DNA of 64,000 nt, from assembly GCA_942491105.1 (NCBI GenBank), contig CALNZX010000001.1:867355-931354 (forward strand). The letters are read 5' to 3'. Under the pieces are notes generated by a model. It was given only the letters and a program-made list of their open reading frames with translations, made no database searches and was not told where the DNA came from. Shown piece by piece: positions 1-8,151 of this stretch. The stretch is from JBBEAM01 sp942491105. GTDB lineage: Bacteria; Pseudomonadota; Alphaproteobacteria; Kiloniellales; DSM-21159. Position 1 is the first letter of the stretch. Each line of letters begins with the position of its first letter. Made by a program: the position numbers and the translations under genes.

Positions 1-608
1 TCCTCGTTCACCACCACCTCGATGTCGGTCTCTTCCAGGGCCGGCATCAGGAACTGCTTGATCTCCTGGGAGAACGGCAGCTGCAATGTGTTGATGGCGA
101 CGGTCTTGGTACCCTCGGCCTGCAGCATGGCAACCAGTTCCATGGCGATCTGATCCGGGATCGCCGCGGTCGGGAACCATATGTTGCCCGGCTTGACCTC
201 GCGTAGACCGACGGAGGCCGCGGAGTTGCCGACTACGGGGAACTGATAGCGCTCCAACACGCCAGCGATGGCGAAGTGGAACGGCGTCCCCCAGGGCGCG
301 AGCAGCAGATCGACCTTATCGTCGGTGATCAGTTTCTCGTAGATGCTCGGCGCCTTGCCGAAATCGGACTGATCGTCATAGACGACCCATTCCACCGGGC
401 GGATTTCACCGCCGACATTCAGCCCGCCTTGGGCTTCCAGCTCCGCAGCCCAGAGCTCGTAGGTATTGATCTGTGAAGCCGCGGCCGGCGCGAACTGTCC
501 GGTCTTGGAAATTGCGTAGCCGATCTTCACCGGCTCCTGCGCGGCGGCGGATCCGGCGGCGAGAAGTCCGCCGGCGGCAGCCGCTGCTAGCACTAAGCGT
601 TTGAACAT
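1..608 (-). CDS. ABC transporter periplasmic substrate-binding protein (Peripla_BP_6 type), 3' end outside window
   Basis: The reading frame is open from an ATG at 608 to the window edge, so about 202 N-terminal residues are visible and the C-terminus is missing. It begins with a signal peptide: basic MFKR, an alanine/leucine-rich core, and an AAAQ cleavage region. The mature part starts PVKIGYAISKTGQFA, typical of the amide/branched-chain amino acid family of periplasmic binding proteins, and continues with LLLAPWGTPFHFAIAGVLE and FPVVGNSAAS, the usual first-lobe pattern. It lies on the same strand as the hydroxylase and NicX-like genes, so it probably binds the substrate of that pathway. 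The ligand cannot be read from the sequence. Confidence 0.85.
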   Translation of the reverse strand, partial: MFKRLVLAAAAAGGLLAAGSAAAQEPVKIGYAISKTGQFAPAAASQINTYELWAAELEAQGGLNVGGEIRPVEWVVYDDQSDFGKAPSIYEKLITDDKVDLLLAPWGTPFHFAIAGVLERYQFPVVGNSAASVGLREVKPGNIWFPTAAIPDQIAMELVAMLQAEGTKTVAINTLQLPFSQEIKQFLMPALEETDIEVVVNE

Positions 609-671
609 ATTCCCTAATCTCCCAGTTAACCCTGTTGCCACTGATTATTGTTCTCTCCGGCCGCTCCCAGG

Positions 672-1505
672 TTACAAGTGGCGGCCGATCCACTCTAACG
701 CGCGGGGGACCCAGGGCCCCTCGCTTTCTCCGCCGGCATAGCTTGCGGAGAAGTGGTCTCTTCCTTCCAGCACGATGCGCTCGACATCTCCGCCTGCCGC
801 GCGCAGCGCCGCTTCCATCCGCTCGGCCTGAACCATCAGGTGCGGAAAATCCTTGCTGCCATGGGCCAGGAAAAAGGGTGGCGCGCGGTGGATACGGGCC
901 AGCGGACTGGCCTCCGTCTCGATCGTACCGTCGCCTTCCGGCCCCAGAAACCTGGGGCGCATGGAGAGTCCAGAGTCCGGCCCGAAGTCGTAGACACCGG
1001 AAATCGGCAGGCAGCCGCGCATCATGTCCAAGGGGACGGCCTGGCTTTCCTGCCAGTTGTCGGTGACGGCCATCAGCGCGGCGTAATGCCCGCCGGCGGA
1101 GTGACCGCCAACGAAGACGCGTGCGCTATCGAAACCGAGTTCCTCGGCCTTCTTGTACAGCGCCGCGACACCGCTTTGCGCGTCCAGGTAGCCCGTTGGA
1201 AAACAGTGATCGGGCGCCAGGCGGTAGCCGACGCTGGCGAAGCCGATGCCGGCCGAAGTGAAGGCCGGCGCCATGAAGTGCATCCACTCCTTGTAGCCGC
1301 CGGTCCAGCCGCCGCCGTGGATAAAGATGAACAGCGGGGGCCGCGTGCCCTCGGTCTTGAACAGGGACACCGCTTGATAGGGGTCGTCGCCGTAGGCGAA
1401 CTCCAGATCCGGCTCGACCCCGGCGCCCCGGCGCAGGCATTCCTCGTGGTATTTCCTGCCAAGCTCGGAGAGCGCTTCCTGCGGCGGGTAATCCTCAATG
1501 CGCAT
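672..1505 (-). CDS. alpha/beta hydrolase (esterase / formamidase-like)
   Basis: A 277-residue alpha/beta hydrolase of the hormone-sensitive-lipase/kynurenine-formamidase type. The oxyanion-hole motif HGGGW is at residues 63-67, the nucleophile elbow GHSAGGH places Ser136 as nucleophile, and Asp219 (HGSKD) and His251 (GRDH) complete a plausible triad. The start overlaps the 3' end of the molybdenum hydroxylase large subunit by 11 bases, so the two are translationally coupled. In nicotinate degradation the ring-opened N-formyl product is deformylated by an alpha/beta hydrolase (NicD), so a deformylase or amide/ester hydrolase role after the NicX-like step is a reasonable inference. No signal peptide is seen, so it is cytoplasmic. 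The exact substrate is unknown. Confidence 0.85.
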   Translation of the reverse strand: MRIEDYPPQEALSELGRKYHEECLRRGAGVEPDLEFAYGDDPYQAVSLFKTEGTRPPLFIFIHGGGWTGGYKEWMHFMAPAFTSAGIGFASVGYRLAPDHCFPTGYLDAQSGVAALYKKAEELGFDSARVFVGGHSAGGHYAALMAVTDNWQESQAVPLDMMRGCLPISGVYDFGPDSGLSMRPRFLGPEGDGTIETEASPLARIHRAPPFFLAHGSKDFPHLMVQAERMEAALRAAGGDVERIVLEGRDHFSASYAGGESEGPWVPRALEWIGRHL

Positions 1506-3834
1506 CTTCGTCCTCCTGTGCCATCAGTCCATCGAGGACGCGTTCGCATTTCATCGGCAGCGCCCTCAGGCGCAGGCCCGCCGCGGCGTGAAGTCCATTG
1601 GCGATGGCCGGCGCCACCGCGCAGATCGGAATCTCGCCGATGCCCTTGGCGCCGAAGGGACCGTCCGGCTCCGGCTCTTCGACAACGATGGCGTGCAAGG
1701 CATGCGGCGTGTCCAACATGGTTGGGATTTTGTAGTCCATCAGGCTGGGATTGATCAGGCGCGGCCCGTCCCAGACCACCTCCTCGAACAGCGAGAAGCC
1801 GAGGCCCTGCACGAAGCCACCCTCGATCTGTCCCTCGACGGAAACCGGGTTGATCGCCCGTCCGACATCGCATGCCTGCCAGGCTTCCAGGACTTCGATC
1901 TTGCCGGTCGCTTCGTCGACCTCGATATCGCAGACCGTGGCCGCGAAGTTGAACACGCCGATCTGCGGAAAGGGCACGCCCTCGGCGATGGTTCTCTTGG
2001 GATCGACGGTCGGCTGATCGTAGATCAAGGTCTCGGCGCCGACGATCGGCCCGCCGACCGCCCAATGGGCGCGCATGGAGATATCGTGGAACGTAAGCTC
2101 CTTGCCCGGAACGCCCTTGATGCCGACTTTCCCGCCGGGCCGCAGCTCCAGATCGATCTCCGCGCACTCCAGGATATCCGAGGCGTGGCGCTTGATCTCG
2201 GCCTCGACCTTGCCGGCGGCGGCGACCACGGCGCGTCCGGCCATGTAGGTCACCCGGCTCGCGGTGGTGCCCCAGTTGTAGGGCGAGCCATCGGTGTCCG
2301 GGCTGGCCAGGCTGACCCGATCCATTGGCACTTTCAGCGCCTCGGCGCAGATCTGGGTCAAGACGGTGTCGGAGCCCTGACCGATATCGACGCAGCCGGT
2401 GTTCAGCACGACGGTGCCGTCTTCCAAAAGCCGCACGATGGCACCGGTTGAGAGCACGCCGGAGATGTGACTGGAACAGGCCAGCCCCAGGCCCCGCTTC
2501 TTGCCGGGGCCGCTCGGCTTGAGCGCGGCGCGTTCGTCCCAATTGCTAGCCTTGCGGGTCTCCTCGAGCACCTTGAGGAAGGCATTTGAGCTGACATCGC
2601 CGCCGCCGACCCACTTGTCGCCCTTGCGGGTGGCGTTCTGCAGCCGCAGATCGAAGGGATCCATGCCCAGCTTCTCGGCGATCTCGTCGAGCTGAATTTC
2701 CGTGGCGAAGGAAACCTGCGGATTGCCAAAACCGCGGAAGGCGCCGAAGCGCATCTTGTTGGTGTAAACCAGCGTTCCCTTGGATCGGCTATGCCCGATC
2801 CGGTAGGGGCCGCGCGCCATCAGCAAGGAGAAGCCAAGTACCCCAGGGCTATCGTCGCCATAGGCGCCGCAGTCGACCACCACCTCCACCTCGCGGGCGA
2901 CCAGGGTGCCGTCCTTCTTGGCGCCGGTTTTCGCGCGCACCTTATAGGGGTGGCGGTGGCGTATGATCTCGAAGTCTTCCTCGCGGGTCAGGATCATCTT
3001 CACCGGGCGGCCGGCGGCGATCGCCAGCGCGACGCACATCGCCTGGACGTTGATTTCCATCTTGTTGCCGAAACCGCCGCCGATGCGCGGCGTCAGGCAG
3101 CGCAGCTTCGACATCGGCAGCCCGAGCAGCTCGCAGACGTTCGACTGCGTGCGAAAGACCGACTGGTTGGAGGACCACAGCGTCACCCGCCCGGCGGAAT
3201 CGACCTCGGCCAAGGCGCCGCAAGGCTCCAGCGCGACGTGGGCCTGGGCCTGGGTTTCATAGGTTCCCTCGACGATCACATCGCAGTCGTCCCAGGCCGC
3301 GTCGATATCGCCCTCCTCGAAGGTGGTGCGCCAGGCGACATTGCCCTCGACCGGAGTCTGGAAGATGCGGATGTTCTCGGCGTTATCCTCATGGATAAGC
3401 TCCGCGCCCTCGGCCAAGGCTTCCTCGGGCGACAGCGCGGCGGGCAATTCCTCATAGTCCACCGCGATCATCTGCGCCGCGGCGCGCGCCGTCTTCTCGT
3501 CCTCGGCGGCGACCAGCGCCACCGGCTCGCCGACATAGCGGACCTTGTCCTTGGCCAGCGCCCACTCATCCTTGATGAAAGGGCCGCCCTTCGCGGCGCC
3601 GATGTCGGCGCCGGTCAGCACCGCGTGCACGCCCGGAACCGCCAGCGCGGCGGAAACGTCATAGCCCTTGATCCGCGCGTGCGGCAGAGGCGATTGCAGG
3701 ATCGCCCCGAAGAGCATGCCGGGCCGGCTCAGGTCGGCGATGTAGCTTCCCCGCCCGGTGACCTTCTCACGGATTTCCAGCCGCGGAACGCTGCGCCCAA
3801 CCTCTCCCTGCCAGCTTTCCTCGACCAGGCTCAT
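1495..3834 (-). CDS. xanthine dehydrogenase-family molybdopterin-binding (large) subunit
   Basis: A 779-residue molybdenum hydroxylase large subunit. It shows the family motifs in order: GGGFGNK at 252-258, FRGFGNPQ, DIGQGSDTV, and the C-terminal FGAKGIGE, where Glu734 corresponds to the general base of xanthine oxidase-type enzymes. The AYxCSFR active loop of aerobic CO dehydrogenase is not seen, so despite CoxL-like architecture it is more likely an aromatic N-heterocycle or purine hydroxylase. It forms a heterotrimer with the next two genes (2Fe-2S and FAD subunits), with a 4-base overlap at its start and an 11-base overlap with the downstream hydrolase. Such enzymes insert a water-derived oxygen at the carbon next to a ring nitrogen. 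The substrate is inferred only from the NicX-like neighbour. Confidence 0.9.
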   Translation of the reverse strand: MSLVEESWQGEVGRSVPRLEIREKVTGRGSYIADLSRPGMLFGAILQSPLPHARIKGYDVSAALAVPGVHAVLTGADIGAAKGGPFIKDEWALAKDKVRYVGEPVALVAAEDEKTARAAAQMIAVDYEELPAALSPEEALAEGAELIHEDNAENIRIFQTPVEGNVAWRTTFEEGDIDAAWDDCDVIVEGTYETQAQAHVALEPCGALAEVDSAGRVTLWSSNQSVFRTQSNVCELLGLPMSKLRCLTPRIGGGFGNKMEINVQAMCVALAIAAGRPVKMILTREEDFEIIRHRHPYKVRAKTGAKKDGTLVAREVEVVVDCGAYGDDSPGVLGFSLLMARGPYRIGHSRSKGTLVYTNKMRFGAFRGFGNPQVSFATEIQLDEIAEKLGMDPFDLRLQNATRKGDKWVGGGDVSSNAFLKVLEETRKASNWDERAALKPSGPGKKRGLGLACSSHISGVLSTGAIVRLLEDGTVVLNTGCVDIGQGSDTVLTQICAEALKVPMDRVSLASPDTDGSPYNWGTTASRVTYMAGRAVVAAAGKVEAEIKRHASDILECAEIDLELRPGGKVGIKGVPGKELTFHDISMRAHWAVGGPIVGAETLIYDQPTVDPKRTIAEGVPFPQIGVFNFAATVCDIEVDEATGKIEVLEAWQACDVGRAINPVSVEGQIEGGFVQGLGFSLFEEVVWDGPRLINPSLMDYKIPTMLDTPHALHAIVVEEPEPDGPFGAKGIGEIPICAVAPAIANGLHAAAGLRLRALPMKCERVLDGLMAQEDEDAH

Positions 3835-4301
3835 GGCTTGCCCCCCTCCACCGCCGAGGCGACGGCCTCGACAATCTTGCGGTAGCCGGAGCAGCGGCAG
3901 AGATTGCCGGACAGGGTGCGGCGGATTTCGTCGCGGTCGGGCTTGTCATTACGCTGTAGTAGCCAGTGCGCCGAAATCACCATGCCGGAGGTGCAAAAGC
4001 CGCATTGCACGGCGCCGCTGTCGATCAGCGCCTGCTGGACCGGAGTCAGCTTCCCGCCCGGCGCCACGCCCTCGATGGTGGTGATTTCACTGCCCTCGCA
4101 GTTCGCGGCGAGCGAGAGGCAACCGCGCACCGGGCGGCCATCGACCATCACCGTGCATGCGCCGCAGACGCCTTGGTTGCAGCCGCGCTTCGACCCGGTC
4201 AGGCCGAGCTGGTCGCGCAGCACCTCCAAAAGAGTCTGGGTCGCACCGGCAAGCACCTGCCGTTCCACGCCGTTGATCTTCAGCGCCACTGCTTGGCTCA
4301 T
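3831..4301 (-). CDS. molybdenum hydroxylase (2Fe-2S) small subunit
   Basis: A 156-residue two-cluster iron-sulfur subunit (CoxS/XdhA small-subunit type). The N-terminal plant-ferredoxin-like domain carries CNQGVCGACTV and a later Cys in VRGCLS; the C-terminal helical domain carries CGFCTSGM and LCRCSGY for the second 2Fe-2S cluster. The length matches the family. It passes electrons from the Mo site of the large subunit to the FAD subunit. It overlaps both neighbours by 4 bases, so the three subunits are one coupled operon. Confidence 0.93.
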   Translation of the reverse strand: MSQAVALKINGVERQVLAGATQTLLEVLRDQLGLTGSKRGCNQGVCGACTVMVDGRPVRGCLSLAANCEGSEITTIEGVAPGGKLTPVQQALIDSGAVQCGFCTSGMVISAHWLLQRNDKPDRDEIRRTLSGNLCRCSGYRKIVEAVASAVEGGKP

Positions 4302-5170
4302 GCCGCGTTCTCCTTCGCCTTGCCTTGCACCGTCGCGACCGCCTTGGCGAGCAGTCTCGGGATCACCCTGCGGCGGTACTGCGCAGAACCGCGCACATCG
4401 TCGACCGGATCGCTGGCCTCCGCCAGCATGGCGCCGGCCTTGGCCAGCGTGGCCGCGTCCAGGGTAGTTCCAACCAGGCTGTTTTCGGCTTCGGCGAGGC
4501 GGATCGGCACCGGGCCGCAGGCCCCGATCGCGATCTGCGCGGCGCTGCAGCTATCGCCTTCCAGCGACAGCACCAGGGCCACCGAGACGATGGCGTAATC
4601 GCCGGATACCCGCGCGAGCTTCTCGTAGTGGCCGAGCGCGCCGGAAGGACCTGGAGGGATGTGGATCGCCGTCACCAGCTCATCCGGCTCCAAGGCCGTG
4701 GTGTACCAATCGAGAAAGAATTCGCCGCAGGTGAGACGCCGCGTTCCATTCGGGCCCGCGATCTCAATCTCGGCGCCGGCGGCGGTCAGCGCTGGCGGAT
4801 AGTCGATCGCCGGGTCGGCGAAGGAAATCGAGCCGCCCATGGTGCCCATGTTGCGCACCGGCATATTGGCAATCTGCCCAGCGGCATGGGGAACGACGCG
4901 CTGGCCCTGCTTGAACAGCGCACTGGCCGCGGTCTCCGCGTGACGGGTCATGGCGCCGACGCGCAGCCAGCCGCCCTCGCCCGTCTGAATTCCACGCAAT
5001 TCCTCGATGCCAGAAAGGCTGATGATCGCGCTTGGCTCGACCAGGCCCGCATTCAACATCGCCACCAAGGTCGCGCCGCCGGCCAAGGGCCTTGCATCCT
5101 CGTGCGCCGCGAGCATGGCGACGGCTTCGTCTATGCTGCGCGGCCGCAGGAACTCCGTGGCATCCTTCAT
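4298..5170 (-). CDS. molybdenum hydroxylase FAD-binding (medium) subunit
   Basis: A 290-residue CoxM-type FAD subunit. The N-terminal FAD_binding_5 domain has the flavin motifs ARPLAGGATL near residues 26-36 and NMGTMGGSI near 107, with the CO_deh_flav_C domain in the last 100 residues. It takes electrons from the 2Fe-2S subunit and hands them to an unknown acceptor. The ATGA overlap with the small subunit shows tight coupling. The gene begins only 13 bases after the upstream CoxG-like gene. Confidence 0.93.
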   Translation of the reverse strand: MKDATEFLRPRSIDEAVAMLAAHEDARPLAGGATLVAMLNAGLVEPSAIISLSGIEELRGIQTGEGGWLRVGAMTRHAETAASALFKQGQRVVPHAAGQIANMPVRNMGTMGGSISFADPAIDYPPALTAAGAEIEIAGPNGTRRLTCGEFFLDWYTTALEPDELVTAIHIPPGPSGALGHYEKLARVSGDYAIVSVALVLSLEGDSCSAAQIAIGACGPVPIRLAEAENSLVGTTLDAATLAKAGAMLAEASDPVDDVRGSAQYRRRVIPRLLAKAVATVQGKAKENAA

Positions 5171-5183
5171 CGCTGATCCTGCT

Positions 5184-5666
5184 TCATGCGGGCGCCTCCG
5201 CCAGTTCCGCTTTCTCCTTGAAGCAGGCCGCGAAATCGCGCCCCAGGCTTTCGGCCTTCTTTTTCATCACGCCAAGACCGAACTTACCGAGGCGCCCGAC
5301 AACCGAGACCTCGGCTTCGTAGTGGACGCGGGTGTTGTCGGCGTCGATCTCTTCCAGGCGCAGCAGATTTTCCGAGGAAACCGTGGAGGCGCGGCTGCCC
5401 TCCTCGCCTCGGGACTTGGAACGCAGCTCTTCGGGGGGCGTCTCCTGGGTCAGCTCAACCTCCATGTTGAAGCTGGCCTTGATGGGGCCGACCTTCACGC
5501 TGACCCGCGCACGATACAGCGTGGGGCTGACAACCTCGACGCCGTCGCAGCCCGGCACGCAACCGGCGACGGTCTCGGGATCGGTGATCAGCCGCCAAAC
5601 CCGCGCACGCGGAGCGGCGACCTCGAAAGAGTCCTCGATTTTCATGACTGTTCGCCCCTCCCTCAC
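5184..5666 (-). CDS. CoxG-like SRPBCC family protein
   Basis: A 160-residue SRPBCC (START-like) protein of the carbon monoxide dehydrogenase subunit G family: an N-terminal strand FEVAAPRARVWRLITDPE, the conserved CVPGCDGVE, and a C-terminal helix ending at FKEKAELAEAPA. CoxG-type proteins accompany molybdenum hydroxylases and are thought to help their assembly or membrane attachment; the biochemical role is not settled. The position between the NicX-like gene and the hydroxylase subunits fits this. The C-terminus lacks the proline-rich membrane tail found in classical CoxG. Confidence 0.85.
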   Translation of the reverse strand: MREGRTVMKIEDSFEVAAPRARVWRLITDPETVAGCVPGCDGVEVVSPTLYRARVSVKVGPIKASFNMEVELTQETPPEELRSKSRGEEGSRASTVSSENLLRLEEIDADNTRVHYEAEVSVVGRLGKFGLGVMKKKAESLGRDFAACFKEKAELAEAPA

Positions 5667-5693
5667 CTAAACCTGTGCGTTCAACCCGCCCGC

Positions 5694-6773
5694 TTAGTGC
5701 TGCACGCGCTCCACGATCATCTTCTCATCGACGAGCTTGCCCTTCTCAACGATCACTTCGTTGTCGAGCATGATGGTGCAGTCGCGCATCGGCACGTCGT
5801 AGTGCCCTCGGGTATTGCGCTTTCCGCCGCCTTGCGTATTCGGTCCGGTCGAGAAGAGGAAATTCCCCGGGAAGGTGCGCGCGGCGGCGCGGCTGCGCTC
5901 GGGCTCGTCGCCGTTCAGCGCGATGCCGTACCACAGGGCCTGGGGGTTCATGCCCCAACCGAGATGGGAGATCGCAAAGGGGTCCATATCGTCCGGCCCC
6001 TCCTTGTTGTCGTTGAGCCAGTCGCGCATCAGCTTGGCGTCGAGGCCGCCTTCGATCTCACGAATGAAGCCTTCGCTGATCTTCAGCCGCACTTCATCCT
6101 GGATATAACGGCAATAAGGCAGAATCACGATATCGCCCGGCTGGAAGATCACCGTCCCGTTGGCGGAGCCCTCGTTGGGGAAGGTATGGATGTGGCCCCC
6201 GCCCCAGTGATCGAAGCGTCCCGGCTCGTCGGCATAGCCCCACTGGGTCATCACTGGATAGTCGCCGCAGCGCCAGGTGAAATCGGTCCCGGCGTCGCTA
6301 ATCACGCGCACTTCCTTGGTCTTCTCGTAGCGCTGATGGGCATGCAGCATTGCCTGCTTGAGCCCCGGAGGCGACATCAACTGCTCCAGATCGTCGGGCG
6401 CATCGATGATCATCAAAACGCGTACGCCGTTATCCATCACCTGCTTCAGCCATTTGGTGAACAACGGTACATGGAAGATGACGATCAGGTCGGCCGCCAT
6501 CGCCGCCTCCAGCGTGCCCTTGCACTGGCCGACCGTGGCGACGCCGACCTTGCTCCAAGACGGAATGTTATTGACGCACATTTCGTAGACGTCGGCGCCG
6601 AGATCCTCGCCCGCTGCAAATGCTGCCTGAATATATTCACGGCGCGTTGAAAGATCGGAGACGCATGCGATCGTCTCGCCTTCCTTGACCTTGCAGAGCT
6701 CGAACTGCTTGCGATAGAGGTTTGTCAGTTTGGCAGGATTGATTTCTTGAATGCGAACCGAGGCAGGCTGCAT
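5694..6773 (-). CDS. NicX-like 2,5-dihydroxypyridine 5,6-dioxygenase family protein
   Basis: A 359-residue protein that matches, from memory of the family, NicX of Pseudomonas putida (350 aa, extradiol-like ring-opening dioxygenase with a leucyl-aminopeptidase-like fold). Shared blocks include GYADEPGRFDHW (179-190), GDIVILPYCR (213-222), ISHLGWG (268-274), FPGNFLFSTGPNTQGGGKR (301-319) and GHYDVPMRDC (323-332). The iron ligands reported for NicX (His265, His318, Asp320) correspond to His270, His324 and Asp326 here. It is the first gene of the minus-strand operon, divergent from a TetR gene. The role would be oxygenolytic opening of a dihydroxylated pyridine or related ring in the cytoplasm. 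The sequence differs enough that the substrate could differ, and automated tools may call it an M29 aminopeptidase. Confidence 0.8.
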   Translation of the reverse strand: MQPASVRIQEINPAKLTNLYRKQFELCKVKEGETIACVSDLSTRREYIQAAFAAGEDLGADVYEMCVNNIPSWSKVGVATVGQCKGTLEAAMAADLIVIFHVPLFTKWLKQVMDNGVRVLMIIDAPDDLEQLMSPPGLKQAMLHAHQRYEKTKEVRVISDAGTDFTWRCGDYPVMTQWGYADEPGRFDHWGGGHIHTFPNEGSANGTVIFQPGDIVILPYCRYIQDEVRLKISEGFIREIEGGLDAKLMRDWLNDNKEGPDDMDPFAISHLGWGMNPQALWYGIALNGDEPERSRAAARTFPGNFLFSTGPNTQGGGKRNTRGHYDVPMRDCTIMLDNEVIVEKGKLVDEKMIVERVQH

Positions 6774-6898
6774 CGCATGCTCCTCTCATTTCAACCGTGC
6801 CTTGCGGCGCGTATACGTGGTTAGCTTACAAGAAGCTTGGGGAATTCCAGCCTTACTGTCAATATCGAATGTAATTCATTATTAAGGAAGGGGGATTC
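6774..6898. promoter_or_regulatory. divergent promoter region between NicX-like gene and tetR
   Basis: This 125-base gap separates two divergently transcribed genes and should hold both promoters and the TetR operator. Two small symmetric elements are visible: the 8-bp palindrome CGTATACG at 6810-6817 and the inverted repeat AATG-N5-CATT at 6868-6880 just upstream of the tetR ribosome binding site (AAGGAAGGGGG at 6884-6894). Either could be operator; neither is long enough to be sure. Confidence 0.4.
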
Positions 6899-7489
6899 AT
6901 GGCGCAGGTCAAAAAGGAGGCGGTGCGCGAAGCCATAATCGACAGCGCTTTTTCGTTATTTAAGGAGCGTGGCTACAGCGATACCTCAATGGCGCAAATC
7001 GCCAAGAATGCCGGCGTTTCACCCGCGAATATTTACGTCTATTTCGAGTCCAAGCTTGAACTCCTTTTTCACATCTACGGCCCCTGGTTACAGGAGCGCC
7101 TGCAGCGCTTGGAAGATGAAGTCGCCACCACCGAGAACCCCGAGCAACGCTTGCGGCTCATCCTGCGTACCCTCTGGGAAGATATCCCAGCCGAGGAGAA
7201 TGGCTTCGCCAACAACCTGATGCAGGCGATCTCCACGGCGCGGCCAGATGAAGGCTACAAGCGCGATTTGCTGCTGCGGGCCGAAGCGAGCGTATCCAAA
7301 TTGATTCGAGAGGCGCTACCGCCGCAGCGCGCCGCCTTCGCCACCGAGGGTTTCCTAGCGCACGTTCTGTTCATGGCCTTCGATGGCTTTGCCATGAATT
7401 TCAAATTGAAGGGCCCTTCGGAGCGGATCGACGGCATCATCGACGTGATGGCGTCACTATTGCTCGGCAAGCCAACGCCCGCGGCCTGA
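6899..7489 (+). CDS. TetR/AcrR family transcriptional regulator
   Basis: A 196-residue TetR repressor. The N-terminal helix-turn-helix reads MAQIAKNAGVSPANIYVYF (about residues 31-49), the classic TetR recognition helix with the conserved Y-x-Y-F. The remainder is a helical ligand-binding domain without a recognisable subfamily. The start ATG has a strong purine-rich ribosome binding site 4-14 bases upstream. Divergence from the NicX-like/hydroxylase operon makes it the likely local regulator, sensing the substrate or an intermediate. Confidence 0.9.
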   Translation: MAQVKKEAVREAIIDSAFSLFKERGYSDTSMAQIAKNAGVSPANIYVYFESKLELLFHIYGPWLQERLQRLEDEVATTENPEQRLRLILRTLWEDIPAEENGFANNLMQAISTARPDEGYKRDLLLRAEASVSKLIREALPPQRAAFATEGFLAHVLFMAFDGFAMNFKLKGPSERIDGIIDVMASLLLGKPTPAA

Positions 7490-7527
7490 CATCGCGCTGA
7501 ATTTCCCCATAGCCTCTGGGGCCTAAG

Positions 7528-8151
7528 CTAGAAGGTCCGCGTACTGATCCGCGTCAGGCCATTTTCCGTGACGATGGCATCCATGGGAATATCGTGCGGC
7601 TGAGGCTGAATACTATCCAGCTGGAAGGCGGTCATCCCAACGCCGATGGCATAGGGCCGCCTCTGGTAGCTCTCGAGAGTCCGGTCATAGTAGCCGCCGC
7701 CGTAGCCAAGCCGGTAGCCGGCGCTGTCGAAGCCAAGCAAGGGCACGAGCAGCACGCTCGGCTCCACGACGTCGCGCTCCGCGGGAATTGGAATCCCCAG
7801 CACGCCGGTGTCCAGCCGATCGCCGGGGCGCCAGCGCCAAAACTCCAAGGGGTGGTTCTTTTTAACCACGACGGGCAGTGCCGCGCTCGCCCCTTCCTCG
7901 ACCTTGCGGGTGACGAAATCGCGGCTATCGATCTCCGCCTTGAACGGCCAGGTGAAGCCAATCAAGGCGGAAGACAGCCGAGGAAAGGCGCAATCCACCT
8001 GCTCGAGAACTTCCCGGCCGAGCCGTTCGCGCTCTTCCTCGGGCAGGCTTTGTCTGGCCTTGATCAGCCGGCCGCGTTGCTGCCCGCGCCAGCGCTCGAT
8101 CTCCGGCCAGGAGGCGCTGCCCTGCCCCACGGGTTCCGTTTCATCCGCCAT
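7528..8151 (-). CDS. 5-formyltetrahydrofolate cyclo-ligase
   Basis: A 207-residue member of the 5-FCL (MTHFS) family, which converts 5-formyl-THF to 5,10-methenyl-THF using ATP. The diagnostic substrate/phosphate loop GYGGGYYDRTL is at about 149-159, with the upstream block PLLGFDSAGYRLG and a basic N-terminal segment (RGQQRGRLIKARQSLPEEER). It overlaps the upstream DUF488 gene by 11 bases and converges on tetR. Cytoplasmic folate housekeeping enzyme. Confidence 0.92.
   Translation of the reverse strand: MADETEPVGQGSASWPEIERWRGQQRGRLIKARQSLPEEERERLGREVLEQVDCAFPRLSSALIGFTWPFKAEIDSRDFVTRKVEEGASAALPVVVKKNHPLEFWRWRPGDRLDTGVLGIPIPAERDVVEPSVLLVPLLGFDSAGYRLGYGGGYYDRTLESYQRRPYAIGVGMTAFQLDSIQPQPHDIPMDAIVTENGLTRISTRTF

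Noticed and set aside
5694..6773. Leucyl aminopeptidase (M29) assignment for the NicX-like protein
   Set aside because: The ring-opening dioxygenase blocks (ISHLGWG, GNFLFSTGPN, GHYDVP) and ligand residues are present, which fits NicX better than a peptidase.
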